Of a stretch of DNA of 64,000 bases, positions 35,850 through 47,799 are shown in pieces. The translations under genes were made by a program, and so were the position numbers. Where the stretch lies: positions 12,544,701-12,608,700 of the forward strand of contig NC_133478.1 in assembly GCF_025370935.1 (NCBI RefSeq), read 5' to 3'. Below the pieces are notes generated by a model. It searched no databases. It had not been told where the DNA came from and saw only the letters and a list, made by a program, of their open reading frames with translations. How positions within the stretch are numbered: the stretch's first letter is position 1; each line of letters opens with the position of its first letter. The stretch comes from Choristoneura fumiferana (lineage: Eukaryota; Arthropoda; Insecta; Lepidoptera; Tortricidae).

Positions 35850-35992
35850 TAGCTCTAAAACGGATGAGCGAGTTTTCTTGCGGTAGTTCTTAGCTATGTT
35901 TGTTAAAAATCTGTTCAGCCGTTTTTGAGATATGGAACCGTGAAAATAATACAAAATCAATCAATCAATCAATTTCAATTCAATCAATCAAG
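35850..35992 (+). repeat. Repeat 3' end plus (AATC)n microsatellite
   Basis: 'aaaacggatgagcgagtttt' and 'gttcagccgtttttgagata' form a common lepidopteran repeat end. It is followed by 'caatcaatcaatcaat'. Confidence 0.5.
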
Positions 35993-36161
35993 CAAGTCAA
36001 GTTCAAGTTTTCAATTTTCTTAGTTGATTAGATTATAATTAACAACAACACAATTGCTCAAATTACGCCACGTTTTGTGTGATCAAACATTGAACTTTGG
36101 TTAACGTCCGATCGAACTTTGATAGCAACCGTTTTAAAAGTGAATCTAAATATCATTGGGG

Positions 36162-36400
36162 ACACTTGACACCAATTGACCCAGTCCCAAACTAAGCAAA
36201 TCTTGTACTATGGGTATGTACTAGGCAACGGATAAACATACGTATATAGATTAATACATACTTAAATATATTTTAAACATCCAAGACCCGAGAGCGAATA
36301 TTCATATTATTCATACAAATATTTGCCCCGGCCGGGGATCGAACCCGGAACCTCAAGCTTCGTAGTCAGGTTCTCTAACCACTTGGCCATCCAGTCGTCA
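36162..36400 (-). repeat. tRNA-derived SINE (family 3), copy 1
   Basis: On the minus strand a tRNA-like head (box A-like 'tggccaagtggttagagaac', box B 'gggttcgatcccc') is followed by 'ccggggcaaatatttgtatg' and ends 'gtcaattggtgtcaagtg'. It matches 47188-47408 end to end. Confidence 0.85.
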
Positions 36401-37369
36401 GAGAGAAAGAGTATCAAAATCATACACATAGTCATAAATAAAATAATATGACTACGATCTGTCTATTTTTATTTATACTTGTAATAACCCTACTATTTAA
36501 TTACTTAACTGTTTGTTTAATTCGTCACAGGTTCTGTTATGTGACTTACGAGTTTGTATTATTACGGTTTCACGTATGAATAGAAAACCTTTTGGAATTC
36601 AAGGAAACACAGCGCTTCTGAAAAGGGTTGTCAAGGCTGATTTAGGTCTTTCAACTAAAAATAGATAGGGTTGACATGTGATAGGAAGAGGCGTCATGAA
36701 TTAGAATACTTATTGTAGTGTAGTGTAGTTGTAGGTAGTGACATGATGTAGAAATGTAAAAAATCTTAATTTTAACTTATAAGTTAGTAATATAGCATAA
36801 TTAGCTGTTGCCCGCGACTTTTTTCTGAAAGACGCACGCACTAAAAAAAAAAGGATAGCTGAACTAGTTTGGTTACATTACTTTTAGCCAAAATTTACTA
36901 ATTAGGAATTAAAATAATGCTAAATATTGCAAAACTGATTTTGTAAGACATCACTTAACTTTTAGCTACTGGTAGGCTTTAGTTTTGTAATCACTCAAGT
37001 TATGTTACAAGTAACTTTTTTTTTGTTACTGTTGCAAATCTTATTTTTTTCAGTGCGCCCGCGTGATCTATTTAGTTTCCCAGAATAAAATCTATCATAA
37101 TATCGGAAATAATTGCAGTTCAATAAACGATGTGGCGATTTTTTTTACTGCAAATTAAAATAATGGAATGCGTCTTTTTGTTTTCCTTTTACGTGAACGC
37201 TGATATAATACTAGTGCTTTACGGACTTTTACAAAATGTTGATTTTAAACTTGCTTGTCTGAATAATGCACGTGTACATAAAAATATATATGTACACCCA
37301 TTGCAGGGCACAGGTCTCCTCTCAGAATATGGAAGGTTTAAACTGTAGTTTAGTTTACTTACGGGGCCA
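36401..37369. other. No gene seen
   Basis: AT-rich with short frames only. Confidence 0.5.
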
Positions 37370-37509
37370 GTACCACTACCATGAGTTTAAAGTACCGTAC
37401 TCGATAGCGACGGCGTAAATTATTTGTAGAGGCGCTGTACAATTCTCCATACAAATAATTTACGCCGTCGCTATCGAGTACGGTCACTGTAAACTCATGG
37501 TAGTGGTAC
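37370..37509. mobile_element. Palindromic MITE (140 bp)
   Basis: 'gtaccactaccatgagttta' and 'actcgatagcgacggcgtaa' mirror 'ttacgccgtcgctatcgagt' and 'taaactcatggtagtggtac' around a ~20-bp loop. Confidence 0.85.
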
Positions 37510-37628
37510 AGTTCGGATCGGGAACTTTCTTTCTACTACGTTCCCGCTGAAGCTTATATTATTTAGTACGAGAGTGAGAGGGAAGGTACGACACCAACTG
37601 CAATCTTTTAATTTCATAGTAGCCCCCT
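37510..37628. mobile_element. Hairpin MITE, family A copy 4 (degenerate)
   Basis: 'ggaactttctttctactacg' and 'tacgagagtgagagggaa' with the terminal 'catagtagccccctg'. The left end has been lost against the preceding palindrome. Confidence 0.5.
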
Positions 37629-37649
37629 GATCTAATAAAATCGCGTGTA

Positions 37650-37728
37650 TAATTTGTTTTCTGTATCGCTTACTATGTCTGGTGTACAATAAAGAGTCTT
37701 TGTATTGTATTGTATTGTATTGTATTGT
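37650..37728 (+). repeat. Retroposon 3' tail, (TTGTA)n type, copy 2
   Basis: 'gtatcgcttactatgtctgg', 'tgtacaataaagagtctt' and five 'tgtat' units. Confidence 0.75.
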
Positions 37729-38147
37729 AAAACCAGTATTTAAATAATACATCATTTCCCGTATGCCTCCACGAGTTCATCTTCCAAATACTGCTCCCTC
37801 ACGTCAACACTCCTTTAACATATGAAGTCGTAAGGTCATGCGAACAAAACACGATCTGACAAGAGTCGGGCACGGGTGACCTATCCACAAATTGGGACAT
37901 TTATCCACGAGACATGATGATCACCGACACGGATGCCAGCCTGTGTCAGAATAGGACCCTGTCATTTTTCAGTCAACCGTAAGTAAGGAGGGTGTAGTAA
38001 AAAACTGGATAACTAATTTGGAACACCTATTAGATATACAAGGCGTAATGTAGCTGATGGATCAAGGCCGATTGATTTTTGAGACTAAGCGTTTGAAAAT
38101 ATTCTCGAAAGTTGAAAATGTTTTCGAGTAATGTGATATCAAGAAAC

Positions 38148-38628
38148 CGGGCAAGAGCGTGTCGGACACGGCCAGGATAGGGTTCCGTAGCCATTACGAA
38201 AAAATCAAATAATATTTTCTAATGATTTCGTATCGTGTACGGAATCTTCCAAGTTTAGGTATATTTTATTTATACCTTGGGCTGCTATTTACTCTTAAAC
38301 TACTAATAATTGTCAAGCAATCTTAGCCGCTATAATTTTCCTTGTAAATTTCATTTTACTACCATTCTGATTTTTTTCAATTTTTTCCACCCAACAGTTT
38401 AGATTTGAGATAGGATTATAAATTTGCACTTTAAAGTTGAATATTTCGCAAACAGATCACTGAATACATTTTTTTTTCTTTTATTTATTGTACCACTTTG
38501 TCGGCGTGACTGATATGTATATTCATGCCAAATTACAGCACTAACGGTCTCTGAGCTTACCCGTGGACAGACGGATAGACATGGCGAAACTATAAGGGGT
38601 TTCTAGTTGACTACAAAACCCTAAAAAT
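38148..38628 (+). repeat. Dispersed repeat B, copy 4 (uninterrupted)
   Basis: 'aaaccgggcaagagcgtgtc' to 'gactacaaaaccctaaaaat'. It spans the point at which copy 1 is interrupted ('gtcggcgtgactgatatgta') and so shows the pre-insertion structure. Confidence 0.8.
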
Positions 38629-38741
38629 GGTCTGCTAATTTTTAGATTACCTACGTTCAAAGATTTTCGAGGAATATGATTTTCTTAAAAAACAACCTCC
38701 GCTCCGAGAAGCGAAATGAAAATAATGAAACTTATTATCTG

Positions 38742-38868
38742 CAGGGCTACTACGAAATTCGAAGTTCGTGTGGTGCGGTCCCTCTGACACCTTATGCTAT
38801 TGAATACGAGAGCGAGAGGGACGGTACGATACGAACTTCTTCGAGTTTCGAGTTTCGTAGTAGCCCTG
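38742..38868. mobile_element. Hairpin MITE, family A copy 5
   Basis: 127 bp, ends 'cagggctactacgaaattcg' and 'gtagtagccctg'. The right arm carries an extra 'ttcga'. Confidence 0.8.
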
Positions 38869-39237
38869 CAGACCTTTCAACAGTCTACCTCGGCTTGGCA
38901 ATAAATCATTTTGAATTATTTACCACAAATGATTGCACCAATATCATTCGCCCAGCAGCGTCGTCGGTCATTCCATTGATCACTGTCAAATAGCAGCTGT
39001 CACCTAAAAAACGAGGTTTCAGTTTACGAGGGACAAATAAACCCTGCTTTAGACTTGGTTGATAAATCACGAAATTGTGGTTGCTTGCGGACACTCACGT
39101 ACCGTCATAAAATTAATTTGATACCAGCACGGGCATACTGAAGATTTACTTGAAAATGCCAAAAAAAAACTTCTGTTTCCTTTCTGTTTTTTTGTTGGCA
39201 TAAGCTTTAAAAGTTCGATTATCTGATCGTACGTTTC

Positions 39238-39400
39238 CTTACTAATATTATAAATGCGAAAGTGAATTTGTTTGTGCCGCTTTCACGCCTTAACTATTTA
39301 CTAAACCGATAGCCACGAAATGTTGCATTGGTGTCAGAATAAAAATAATAGGATATTTACCCCGAAAAAATAGCTGTCTAATAAAATAATTCGAGGGTAT
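39238..39400 (+). repeat. Short interspersed 'ataaatgcgaaag' element, copy 3 (partial)
   Basis: 'actaatattataaatgcgaa' and 'ccgctttcacgcctta'. The 3' half is diverged. Confidence 0.6.
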
Positions 39401-42339
39401 TCTGGCAGAACCGGATAAGTGCACAATATTTATTTATTTAACGGTTTTGCTAGATAAATAAAGCAGTAAAAATTGAGTATGCTTATGTATGTAACTATTT
39501 TTTTTTTAAATTTGCACTTATTCTGTTTTGCCAGAATACCCTTTATGAATCGTTTAGTGACAAAGTCGCTGGCAACCGCTGGTTTTAGAATAAAACGTAG
39601 TTTTTTAATTTTTCCCTGAAACTGAACTAATAAAATAAAGGAAAAATAAATTGCAATATTACATATCAAGCGATTTACCAAACTTAGAATGATCTAAGTA
39701 ATCCTATATTCTTCTGAACCCGTTGCCGTTTTTCAATGATAGCTCAATGTTAATCAAAAGCTGTCTCGACTATTCAGAATGTTTAGCTACTTCTTTATGT
39801 GGGTAGACTTATGAATTGAAATATATTTCTATTTTAGTAATTATTTTTTTGATTTTGCTAAAGAAATTCACCAGACATACTTAGTAATTATTGCTTCAGT
39901 TTCTTTAGCGTTCACTAATTATCTTACAAATTGCCGTGGCTCTCCACCTAAAAATTACTTTCTCTTAGCTTAAGTATTTTGCCTACTTTGATGTTCGGGT
40001 GTTTGGGGCAAAGTCTGCGGTTGAGTACAATTAATGTAAAGCGATATAGAAATGAAAAACAGGCGAAATTGAACATTATAATTTATTTTAATTACATCTT
40101 TGGTAAGTACAATGGCTTAGGGTTTGCGTGGACCCTATAAATTGGTTCTTTGACATCTTTGGTACCTACATATTTGGTGTTGGGCTTACATAGATTTTAG
40201 TATCATTATAATTGAGTATTTTCAGTAAATCTCAATAAGCAATGATTTAAAAATATTTCTTTACAAGAGTTATGAGTACATGGTTTTTTTTTGTTAGGTT
40301 TTGTACTTCGATTTATTTTCATGCAGCATTGATAAATTGACTGTTTAAATATACTTGCTTCGTAAATCATACAATATTATTATTACTTCGTAGTATTTCA
40401 TACAATGTTATTTCGGCCAGTCGTACACGGACTTAGGTACTTTAGTACAGCAGTTTTTAAATTTGTATATTGTTTATGTATTTTTACAAAATGATGTTTG
40501 TTACATACAAATGTTTGTTATACAAAAATCCCATTATTGTGCATTCGGACTCTGTTTAGAGGTTATAACGCTAGGTACTTTAGCCAGGCTAATATTTTTA
40601 ACAAACTGTAAAAAATATTATAATAGCTTTGAAAAAAAATATATATATATATTCACTAGGCTTTGAAATAAATAATAGTCAATCTAGTCAGCCAATAAGT
40701 GACGTCACAGTTCAGTATCGAAACATACGAAATCTACTCGGAAGCACGTTTTGACACGTCATAAAAAGTATGTTAATTAATTGACGGTGTCAAATAGCCT
40801 GTTGGCATATTATCTTTGATAACTAAGGCAATTCAATAATGAATTTAATAAACAAGGTACTATGGAAAACCAATTAACACGAGCGGTGCAATCATCTATG
40901 GCAATGTGACAACATATTGTTTGTGTACTTCCATGAAAATAATAAATTGTTGACAAAAAATATTTTTGGTATATACTTTTTTGCTTGCTGACTGTAATTA
41001 CACATTGTCATTTAACTTTCATAATGTACACCACAAGTCAATCTGACTAGGTACTAGAAATAGATTAAAATTAACTGAAGTTAAAAGCTTGTCAAAAGAC
41101 TGAAATCCTATTTCACTACTCTGTAATAATCCTGTTGCCTTGTATCACAGATAATTAATTATCTATGATGCCGTATTTATTTAGTTTGTCCGATCAAACA
41201 GAGGTGGCATAAAAAAATCCATGACATAAAATAACAATGATATAAGTAGAGAGTGATGAAACATGTCCTTAGGCTGCAGACTACTTAGGCGTGACCGAGA
41301 CGCTCGCCGTACAGTGGATATCGGGGAGCACACGCATTGAACAAAAAAAAATCGCTCTTCGCATCTGTGTGTGTCGCTGGCGTCCAGTTTGCATCGTTTA
41401 CATCATTATATATACCGATTCGTATTATTAAGTATGCAGTTGTTTATGTCGATATAAAAGTACGTTACATTTACTGGCAAATATCGAGAATATAAAATTA
41501 AAGGTCGGTATTATATCGATTGTTTTCAATGCTGAACAAAAATTACACTTTTAAATTGTATCAATGAAACACGTGAACATCCTTCTACGTTTAACAGTAT
41601 CGTATAAAATTTGTCTGCTGCATAAAATTTAATACTCACATACGTTTTCTTAACAATTAATTTCAGTTATTAGAGGAAGTTACATAATCGTATCCAAGTT
41701 AAATTAGTTCCTATGCTATATTTGGAATGGATTGAGTAAATGCATGCCAAGTTGGTGACAAATCTGTGTATTCAAGTGAACAGAGTATTGAGCGAGACAA
41801 GAACGATCTTAAGTAATATTAGTATTAAGAATAATAAATAAACGCTAATAAGAGATGTCGCATTTTGAGAACATATCAGTTTCATGAGAGCGAGATTGTT
41901 TCACAATCACAATCCTACTTTTAATACGATGATGATGACGATGAGTTTTAAGACGAGGCACCGGAAAATATTCCAACGTCAGCTCCGCCCATATAATTTT
42001 CTCAACAAAACCATATGCGGTATGGGCCTAAAAGTACGAAATGCATCATGAAAGTAAACTACTTAAGCGACTGAATAAAATGATTTATCCCAATTAACTA
42101 TAGATAAATAACATTGCTATCTTTTGGAGCTCAAATCTATCGATTTTTTGCACTAATAGTTTTTTCCGACTCAAAAAAGTTAATGCCTTGTCTTAGGCGT
42201 TGCGCGTTAAACGTCGCAGTTTCATCTTATCCCACCCAACCAATCAAACTTTTAAGTCTTTTCATACAGAATTTAAAGTAAAGTTTCAAAGCGCCTATAA
42301 CTTTCATAATGTGCTTTGATTGAACTGCTCTCAAATAAT
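39401..42339. other. No gene seen
   Basis: AT-rich. A TGACGTCA octamer at about 40700 stands outside any repeat copy. No coding frame is supported. Confidence 0.45.
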
Positions 42340-42600
42340 TTTCTTGTTTAACGTGGGGCGCTAAAACGAGCAACCGGGTCATCTAATGGAAAGTAAACGC
42401 CACCACCCATTGAAATCTGTAAAACCCGAGCAGACAAATTGGGAATACTCCGTGTGCCGGTAATTTTGGTGGCTGTCTTACATCCCACGTCAGAACAGAA
42501 CACACTAATGGAAGAAAACTGCTACTAGACAGTATTATTAGCAAGTGAGATGATGGTATCGATCCTGTTGGACTTTACGCAAGATCCTATACCTATACTC
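42340..42600 (+). repeat. LINE-derived repeat
   Basis: 'ccggtaattttggtggctgt' and 'cttacatcccacgtcagaac' followed by 'attagcaagtgagatgatgg', collinear with 11400-11530. Confidence 0.5.
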
Positions 42601-43125
42601 ACAAATTAAGTGTTTTCGACAATGATCGCCAAGATGCTTGCAACAATATTCGGTTCATGTAAATGCTTAGATGTGTCACCATTTTCATAAAAAACGAAGT
42701 TCAAACTAGAACCTCTTATATTTAGGCCAATGTCAATGAACTCTACGGAACCCTACGTTATCTTCTTACAGCACCGTCTTCGATTCAATAATTACCGTTT
42801 CGAAATACTATGTCTTTGACATTCCCCTTACATACAATAATATCACACATTGATATTGTACACATCGTACGTAACTATTATCTTTAATTTAATATTATAA
42901 TTTCATGTCAATTCAGTAAAAATAACAATCGCGGTCTACTTTCATCGTATGCGCTGTTTATGACTATTCATGAAAAAGTTCTATTTCACAATCAGTGTGT
43001 TCATAATGTTATGTTCGCACTTAAAATCTCAAAATTGTATTTTGAGTGCACTGAAAATGAAAAAACCTTTACTTGCAAAGCAAACAATTACTTATATTTT
43101 GTTGTTTACGTTGTTTCATTGGTTA

Positions 43126-43949
43126 TACACCGTGGGCCCGAATAACCCGAGGGATTTTAACCATCGATTTTAGAGCCCAATTGGAGTATATAAAGTAGTA
43201 TAACATGTAGTCCTATAACAACCCGTTTTTGAGATAATCGTTATTTAAGAAAAATCATAAGTAGAAAAATCTCAAGTGTAATACACCCTAAGTATGTGAC
43301 GTAGTATGTTTAACCACTTAATATTTTTAAACGCAGACATACTAATGGCATGCTTTCTGGCCAGTTGGCAGTATTTAAGTTTGATATCCAACTACAAGTA
43401 GGTTTCATTATCATGGTTATTTCTACCGATATTGAAGATGCGACTTAAAACTGAGTTGAGTAACAGACTGCTGCATAGCCGTGTAATTATAATATCTTTT
43501 TCTTGACTTAATCACAATTAGTACTCCTCACTTATCGCTAAAACTTAAGATTGTTTCTATCGCGATAGGAATCGCGAGTTGCGAGAGTGCAAACTATTTG
43601 TATTTACCTATGCTATAATAACTGGCCGATATCATGAACGTTAAAAATGATTACTGATTGTCACGTCAGATCAAATCACGGTCGGATATCGGAGCGACTC
43701 GTGAAGTGTCATGTTCGCTTACTCTGTTTCTCTACTAAAGATTGGTTCCTCTTACTCACTCTCTTAACTAAAGACTTAACTAAAGACTTGTTCACAAGGC
43801 CGTGCTAAGCTTAATTGAATTATTTTGTTCTAAAAAATAATTTTAATTAAAGTACATAATTGAACCTATGTTCATATAACATTTTTTACTCGTATTATCG
43901 TCAGAAATACCCTGTTAAAATCCCTCGGGTTATTCGGGCCCACGGTGTA
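43126..43949. mobile_element. 824-bp element with 36-bp perfect inverted ends, TA duplication
   Basis: Ends 'tacaccgtgggcccgaataa' continuing to 'cccgagggattttaac', with the exact complement at 43914-43949, flanked by TA on both sides. The interior has no frame over about 60 codons. Tc1/mariner-like by target site only. Confidence 0.8.
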
Positions 43950-43951
43950 TA

Positions 43952-44369
43952 AAAGGAACAACGATGCAGGTATTTTGTACTAAAACTATTTTATGCGTTT
44001 TTGTAAACTAAAGATGCTTTCAAGCTGCTTCTTAGCCGGATTTCGCATTACAGTAATTTTATTGCTTTCTAAAATTATTGTTCCTCTATCCTTGACATTT
44101 TATTGCTAAGCGACTATATTAAACACCGTAAACATTGTAATTTATAGATAACTTTAAACATATCAGAACCCATTCACCACATGCATCATTGAATCTCTCA
44201 TCCACTATTCTTTAAGTAAACTGTCATGTCATAAATTAAGTGCTACATATACGAGATTGCACATAAACTTACATCTAACTTAAAACTTTTCTTAGGTATA
44301 CTTCGAATATCATCACGTCATCAATAACTTATTATAACACTTTCATTCAACAACGTGTCAACATCCATC
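43952..44369. other. Sequence downstream of the receptor gene, no feature
   Basis: AT-rich; contains no recognisable gene. Confidence 0.5.
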
Positions 44370-44375
44370 TTTATT
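44370..44375 (-). terminator. Possible polyadenylation signal of the receptor gene
   Basis: There is an AATAAA hexamer on the minus strand about 225 bp after the stop codon. The region is AT-rich, so such hexamers also occur by chance. Confidence 0.3.
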
Positions 44376-44598
44376 AGCACAATCACGGACGGCTCGCGAG
44401 CAAAATGAATTCTATAAAATACTTCCACTGAGTTCGCACTCGACTTGTCGACGAGTAGTACACGGAAAATCTCACTTGTATTTAGAGTGAAGTCTTTTTA
44501 AGATCTCGATTATGAATCGGTTTGAGCGAGATGCAAGGCATCCCGTTGATTACTAGTCACGGCGGGCGCTTTTCGGAGGCGCCGTCGCCCGGCGAGCG

Positions 44599-45442
44599 TC
44601 ACGCCCTCCGCCGGCACATTAATAGATTCTTGTACGCCTGACGGTACTCGCTCGACATCACCACGTAGATAATCGGATTAATACACGTCGTCAAGTATAT
44701 AAGGATGTATCCCGCAATGTTCGCCGCCGGATGTAACGTGAACTCGCGGAATATCTTCGTCAGGGTTATTGGCAAATAGCACACCCAAAACGAAAGCATT
44801 ATGGCCATGATCATCTTTAATAACTTCCTGTCTTTTGGGGTTAGGCGCGGCGCTCGCGACGGCACTGGGGCTCGTTTTAAGACCGCAGCGGCTTGTCGAA
44901 GGCGTTTCGCTGTTTCGCCTCCGCTCGGCGTGCGGGGTTTAGCATCGAGAGCGCACTCTTCATCATGGCCGTCTAATGTATCGACTCCAGAAGAAGAGGA
45001 TCGTTCTGGGCCTGGCGTTGGTGGACAATGTAATGCTGGTGGGGCAAGTAGAGTTCGACGCGGTGGTGCCACATGATTAACCCCATTCTCAGGACCTGGA
45101 GATCTCTCTACAGCAGTTGACGCTGAGCCTACAGCAGAGTCCTCACGACCATGTCGCGGCCTGCCTCGGGCTGGTGCTCTTGACTTCCTAGCTGCTTCCC
45201 GAACAATGCAGAATATCCTTGCGTAACAAATAACAATAGCAAGACACGGGAGCATGAAAGCTCCAACGAATAGGAACTCCTTCGGAGATCGCTTATTGCT
45301 GTCTGGTAGTATCGAACAGGAACCAATGGTAGGGTCTAATCCAAAGCGCCCCCATTTCTCAAGCCACGTGGCTATTAGTGCTCCAAAGGCAAACGCCCAC
45401 GTACTGGCCACCATAACTGCTAAATACTGTCTTTTGTATAGC
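44599..45442 (-). CDS. moody: Moody-like GPCR, coding exon 3 (residues 158-438, stop)
   Basis: Last coding exon seen, with acceptor TTCACAG|GC at 45443/45442. It encodes helix 4 (conserved W173), loop 2 with C200, helix 5 (P223), a long third intracellular loop (about 239-362) rich in Ser, Pro, Ala and Arg, helix 6 with CYLP (379-382), and helix 7 with NPIIY (413-417). The tail is short and basic, ending CRRRA, with TGA at 44601-44599. The total of 438 aa is close to Tre1 in length. Drosophila Moody has a longer cytoplasmic tail made by alternative splicing, so a further exon or alternative 3' end cannot be excluded. In Drosophila, Moody acts through G proteins in surface glia to organise septate junctions of the blood-brain barrier; the same role here is inferred. 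Confidence 0.92.
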
Positions 45443-46089
45443 CTGTGAACAAAAGAAAACAATTATTTGTCATTGCCATTTTGGTTTAGCTCGATTAAAC
45501 GGAGTTCGTGTAGAAATAAGCACTTCGATAGTTGCTTACTTGACATAAACTTAGTTTAAATTGTTTAATCTACAGCATGGATTTTAATCATTACACGTTG
45601 CGTATTAAAAGAGGTTTTAGCAAAGAAAATTACAATCTTTTCTCGGCTAAATATATTCATTCCGTTGCTGGGAACTGCTTCCACACAGAATGATGGAAAA
45701 AACAAAACATAGCTTGCCTTTGTGGATCGGCCCTAGCCTTGGAATAACTCGAGAACGACAGTTTTTAAATAATTTATTGAATCAGGCGTTACTTTGCGGA
45801 GGTCCATATCAATGAACTAAAATAATTTTTTTGCTCACCCGCAACTTTATGATAGTTAAGTTTATGCAAAATATGCGTGTTCATGCAGGTCCTCCACTTG
45901 TGTGATTTGTGTGTGTTCTTTTCTTACAGTGTGGAGGTGGAGGTACTGCATGAATACGCATATTTTGCATAAACTTAACTATCGTAAGGTCGCGGGTGAG
46001 CAAAGAAATTATTTTAGTTCATCGACAGTTTTTAATCATGCATGGTTATTTACACTAGATATATTTGTGAACTAGGGAGTGATACGTAC
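45443..46089 (-). other. Intron 2 of the Moody-like receptor gene
   Basis: The intron is 647 bp, phase 2, with donor GTACGT and acceptor TTCACAG. About a third of it (45812-46022) is an imperfect inverted repeat resembling sequence at 49028-49135 in intron 1, so the intron appears to have grown by mobile-element insertion. Confidence 0.85.
45812..46022. mobile_element. Inverted-repeat element in intron 2 of the receptor gene
   Basis: 'tgaactaaaataatttt', 'atagttaagtttatgcaaaa' and 'gttcatgcaggtcctcca' on the left are mirrored on the right. The left block also occurs at 49028-49120. Confidence 0.7.
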
Positions 46090-46328
46090 TTAGGATACAG
46101 CCGTGGATGTGAAATCATGACGTATCTGTTGATCGTGATGGCCAGTACAGTGAACAGCGACACCGCGACGAGTGCATATCTTGCTAACGGGAACATGCGG
46201 CAAAGGATCCTTCCGTGCGCCCAGGATCGCCGCCAGAAGGTGGACGCTGCGAGCGGGAGGTTGAAGCAGCAGAACAGCAAGTCAGAGCAAGACAGGTTCA
46301 TTATGAATACTGCTGTTGCGTTGCGGAC
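46090..46328 (-). CDS. moody: Moody-like GPCR, coding exon 2 (residues 79-157 plus two bases)
   Basis: Second coding exon. The acceptor is TTTTTCAG|GTC at 46329/46328, and the donor is CCTAA|GTACGT at 46090/46089. The intron after it is phase 2, because codon 158 (AAG, Lys) is split. The exon carries helix 2 with the NLSCSD motif (conserved Asp94), the helix 3 cysteine (C121) that normally pairs with the extracellular loop 2 cysteine, and NRY at 145-147 in place of the usual DRY. NRY is known from the Moody/Tre1 group. The motifs RNATAVFI and ITINRYVMI are very characteristic of this group. The frame upstream of the acceptor stays open by chance and is intronic. Confidence 0.92.
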
Positions 46329-47187
46329 CTGAAAAAGAGAGTTGGTGTTACTTTTTGGTTTAGCCATGGTGGTAATTTTACACGATGTTAATTTCGCAGC
46401 GTTAAAAACTGGCATGGCAGAATGATGCAAGATGGGTTTACTACTACACGTTGCTAGCTTTCAGCACCAGTCTTTTGCGCAAATGTAAGTTTTGTAAGCT
46501 ACATATACCCTTATATATAGCACTATAGAAACTTTTATCAAATTTTAAAAACGAAACGGAAAGACTTTAGGTTCCATCATACTAAATTAACGGGTCTGAT
46601 ATGATTTCAAAGTAAATAAATTAAGTTAGTTTTACTTATAAAATTAAGTTAGTTCTACTTATAAAACTAAAATATTTTTATAAAAGTCGTAATAAAAGAA
46701 TTAAACCGCCAATACCTACTCTTTAAAATATGTACAAAAGGCGTTAAACTGGATATGCACCAACATCTGTAATACTATGTATTTTTTAGTTTAAACTGTC
46801 CGTGGCTATTTTGACCCGCTTGGAATAACATAAGCACGTGCCTATGTATAAAAATATTGCTCAATACGCATCTTGTGAAATATCACAAGCAATTATGTAC
46901 TCTTCGCGTACGTAAATATTATAAATAGATTATGTATTGGGTCTGTATTGAACACTGACCTAGGATAAGAGATATGGCTGTATTTATAAAGTTGCTACTG
47001 AGTTAATTACCGACGAATGTCTATCGTGCCGGACGACAACGCTAAAACTATATCTGTGCAGGAATATCAGTGAAGAGTCAAAGCAAAAAAATCTTTACCT
47101 ATTAATTTTAGGCTATAACAAGCACTTATGAATGTCAAAAAAAATCTACCACCGTTCAGTAAATAACCATACTAAGATAACAAGTCC

Positions 47188-47408
47188 ATGACCAATTAGT
47201 TAGAGAACCTGACTACGAAGCTCACGGGTTCGATTACCGGCCGGGGCAGATATTTGTATGAATAATACGAATGTTTGTTCTCGGGTCTTGGATGTTTAAT
47301 ATGTAGTTAAGTATGTATTTATTTATATAAGTATATTTATCTGTTGCCTATAGTATACATAGTACAAGCTTTGCTTAGTTTGGGACTAGGTCAATTGGTG
47401 TCAAGTCT
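47188..47408 (+). repeat. tRNA-derived SINE (family 3), copy 2
   Basis: 'gttagagaacctgactacga', 'cgggttcgattaccggccgg' and 'gggactaggtcaattggtgt'. The first bases of the tRNA head are lost. A tail-only fragment lies at 56060-56107. Confidence 0.8.
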
Positions 47409-47451
47409 GCGCTACTGCTACCGGTACCACCCACTGGTGTTGCAACCAGTT

Positions 47452-47516
47452 TTTAGGGTTCCGTAGCCAAAATGGCCAAAACGGAACCCTTATAGTTTCG
47501 CCATGTTTGTCTTTAG
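47452..47516 (-). repeat. Right end of repeat B, reversed
   Basis: 'tttttagggttccgtagcca' and 'ggaacccttatagtttcgcc': only the terminal ~65 bp. Confidence 0.65.
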
Positions 47517-47534
47517 CGTGTGAAATATTAGTTC

Positions 47535-47795
47535 CAAATGTCATTGTATATATGGAATGCTGACAAACAGTTGCGAAGACTTAATCGCCTCAGAACCAAA
47601 TTCGGTAACTGCGCATACCTTTGGCACAAGTGGGGATGGTGTGAGTCGGCAGCGTGCGAGTGTGGGGATCCGAAACAAACCATACACCACATTGTATTCG
47701 AGTGCCCCATCACTAAATACGACGGACCGGCTGAGGACTTTGAACACCTAACAAGTGATGCGAAGTTGTATCTTCTGCGTAATTGTAATTTTTAA
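47535..47795 (+). pseudogene. LINE ORF2 C-terminal fragment (zinc-knuckle-like end)
   Basis: An 85-residue frame with LNRLRTKFGNCAYLWHKWGW, then CECGDPKQTIHHIVFEC, a Cys/His cluster (C-x-C...H-H...C). This is the conserved C-terminal end of many insect non-LTR retrotransposon proteins (CR1/Jockey-like). The frame stops cleanly at TAA, so the C-terminus is intact, but the upstream part is absent: 5'-truncated insertion in intron 1 of the receptor gene. Confidence 0.75.
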
Positions 47796-47799
47796 TTTA

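Noticed and set aside
36330..36400. Possible tRNA gene on the minus strand
   Set aside because: It is the head of SINE family 3, with a second copy at 47188.
44801..45076. 91-codon plus-strand frame
   Set aside because: Antisense shadow of the receptor's GC-rich third intracellular loop.
46329..46430. Frame upstream of exon 2 beginning MHHSAMPVF
   Set aside because: It lies before a strong acceptor and is not needed; the exon 1 join is in phase and gives the family's sequence.
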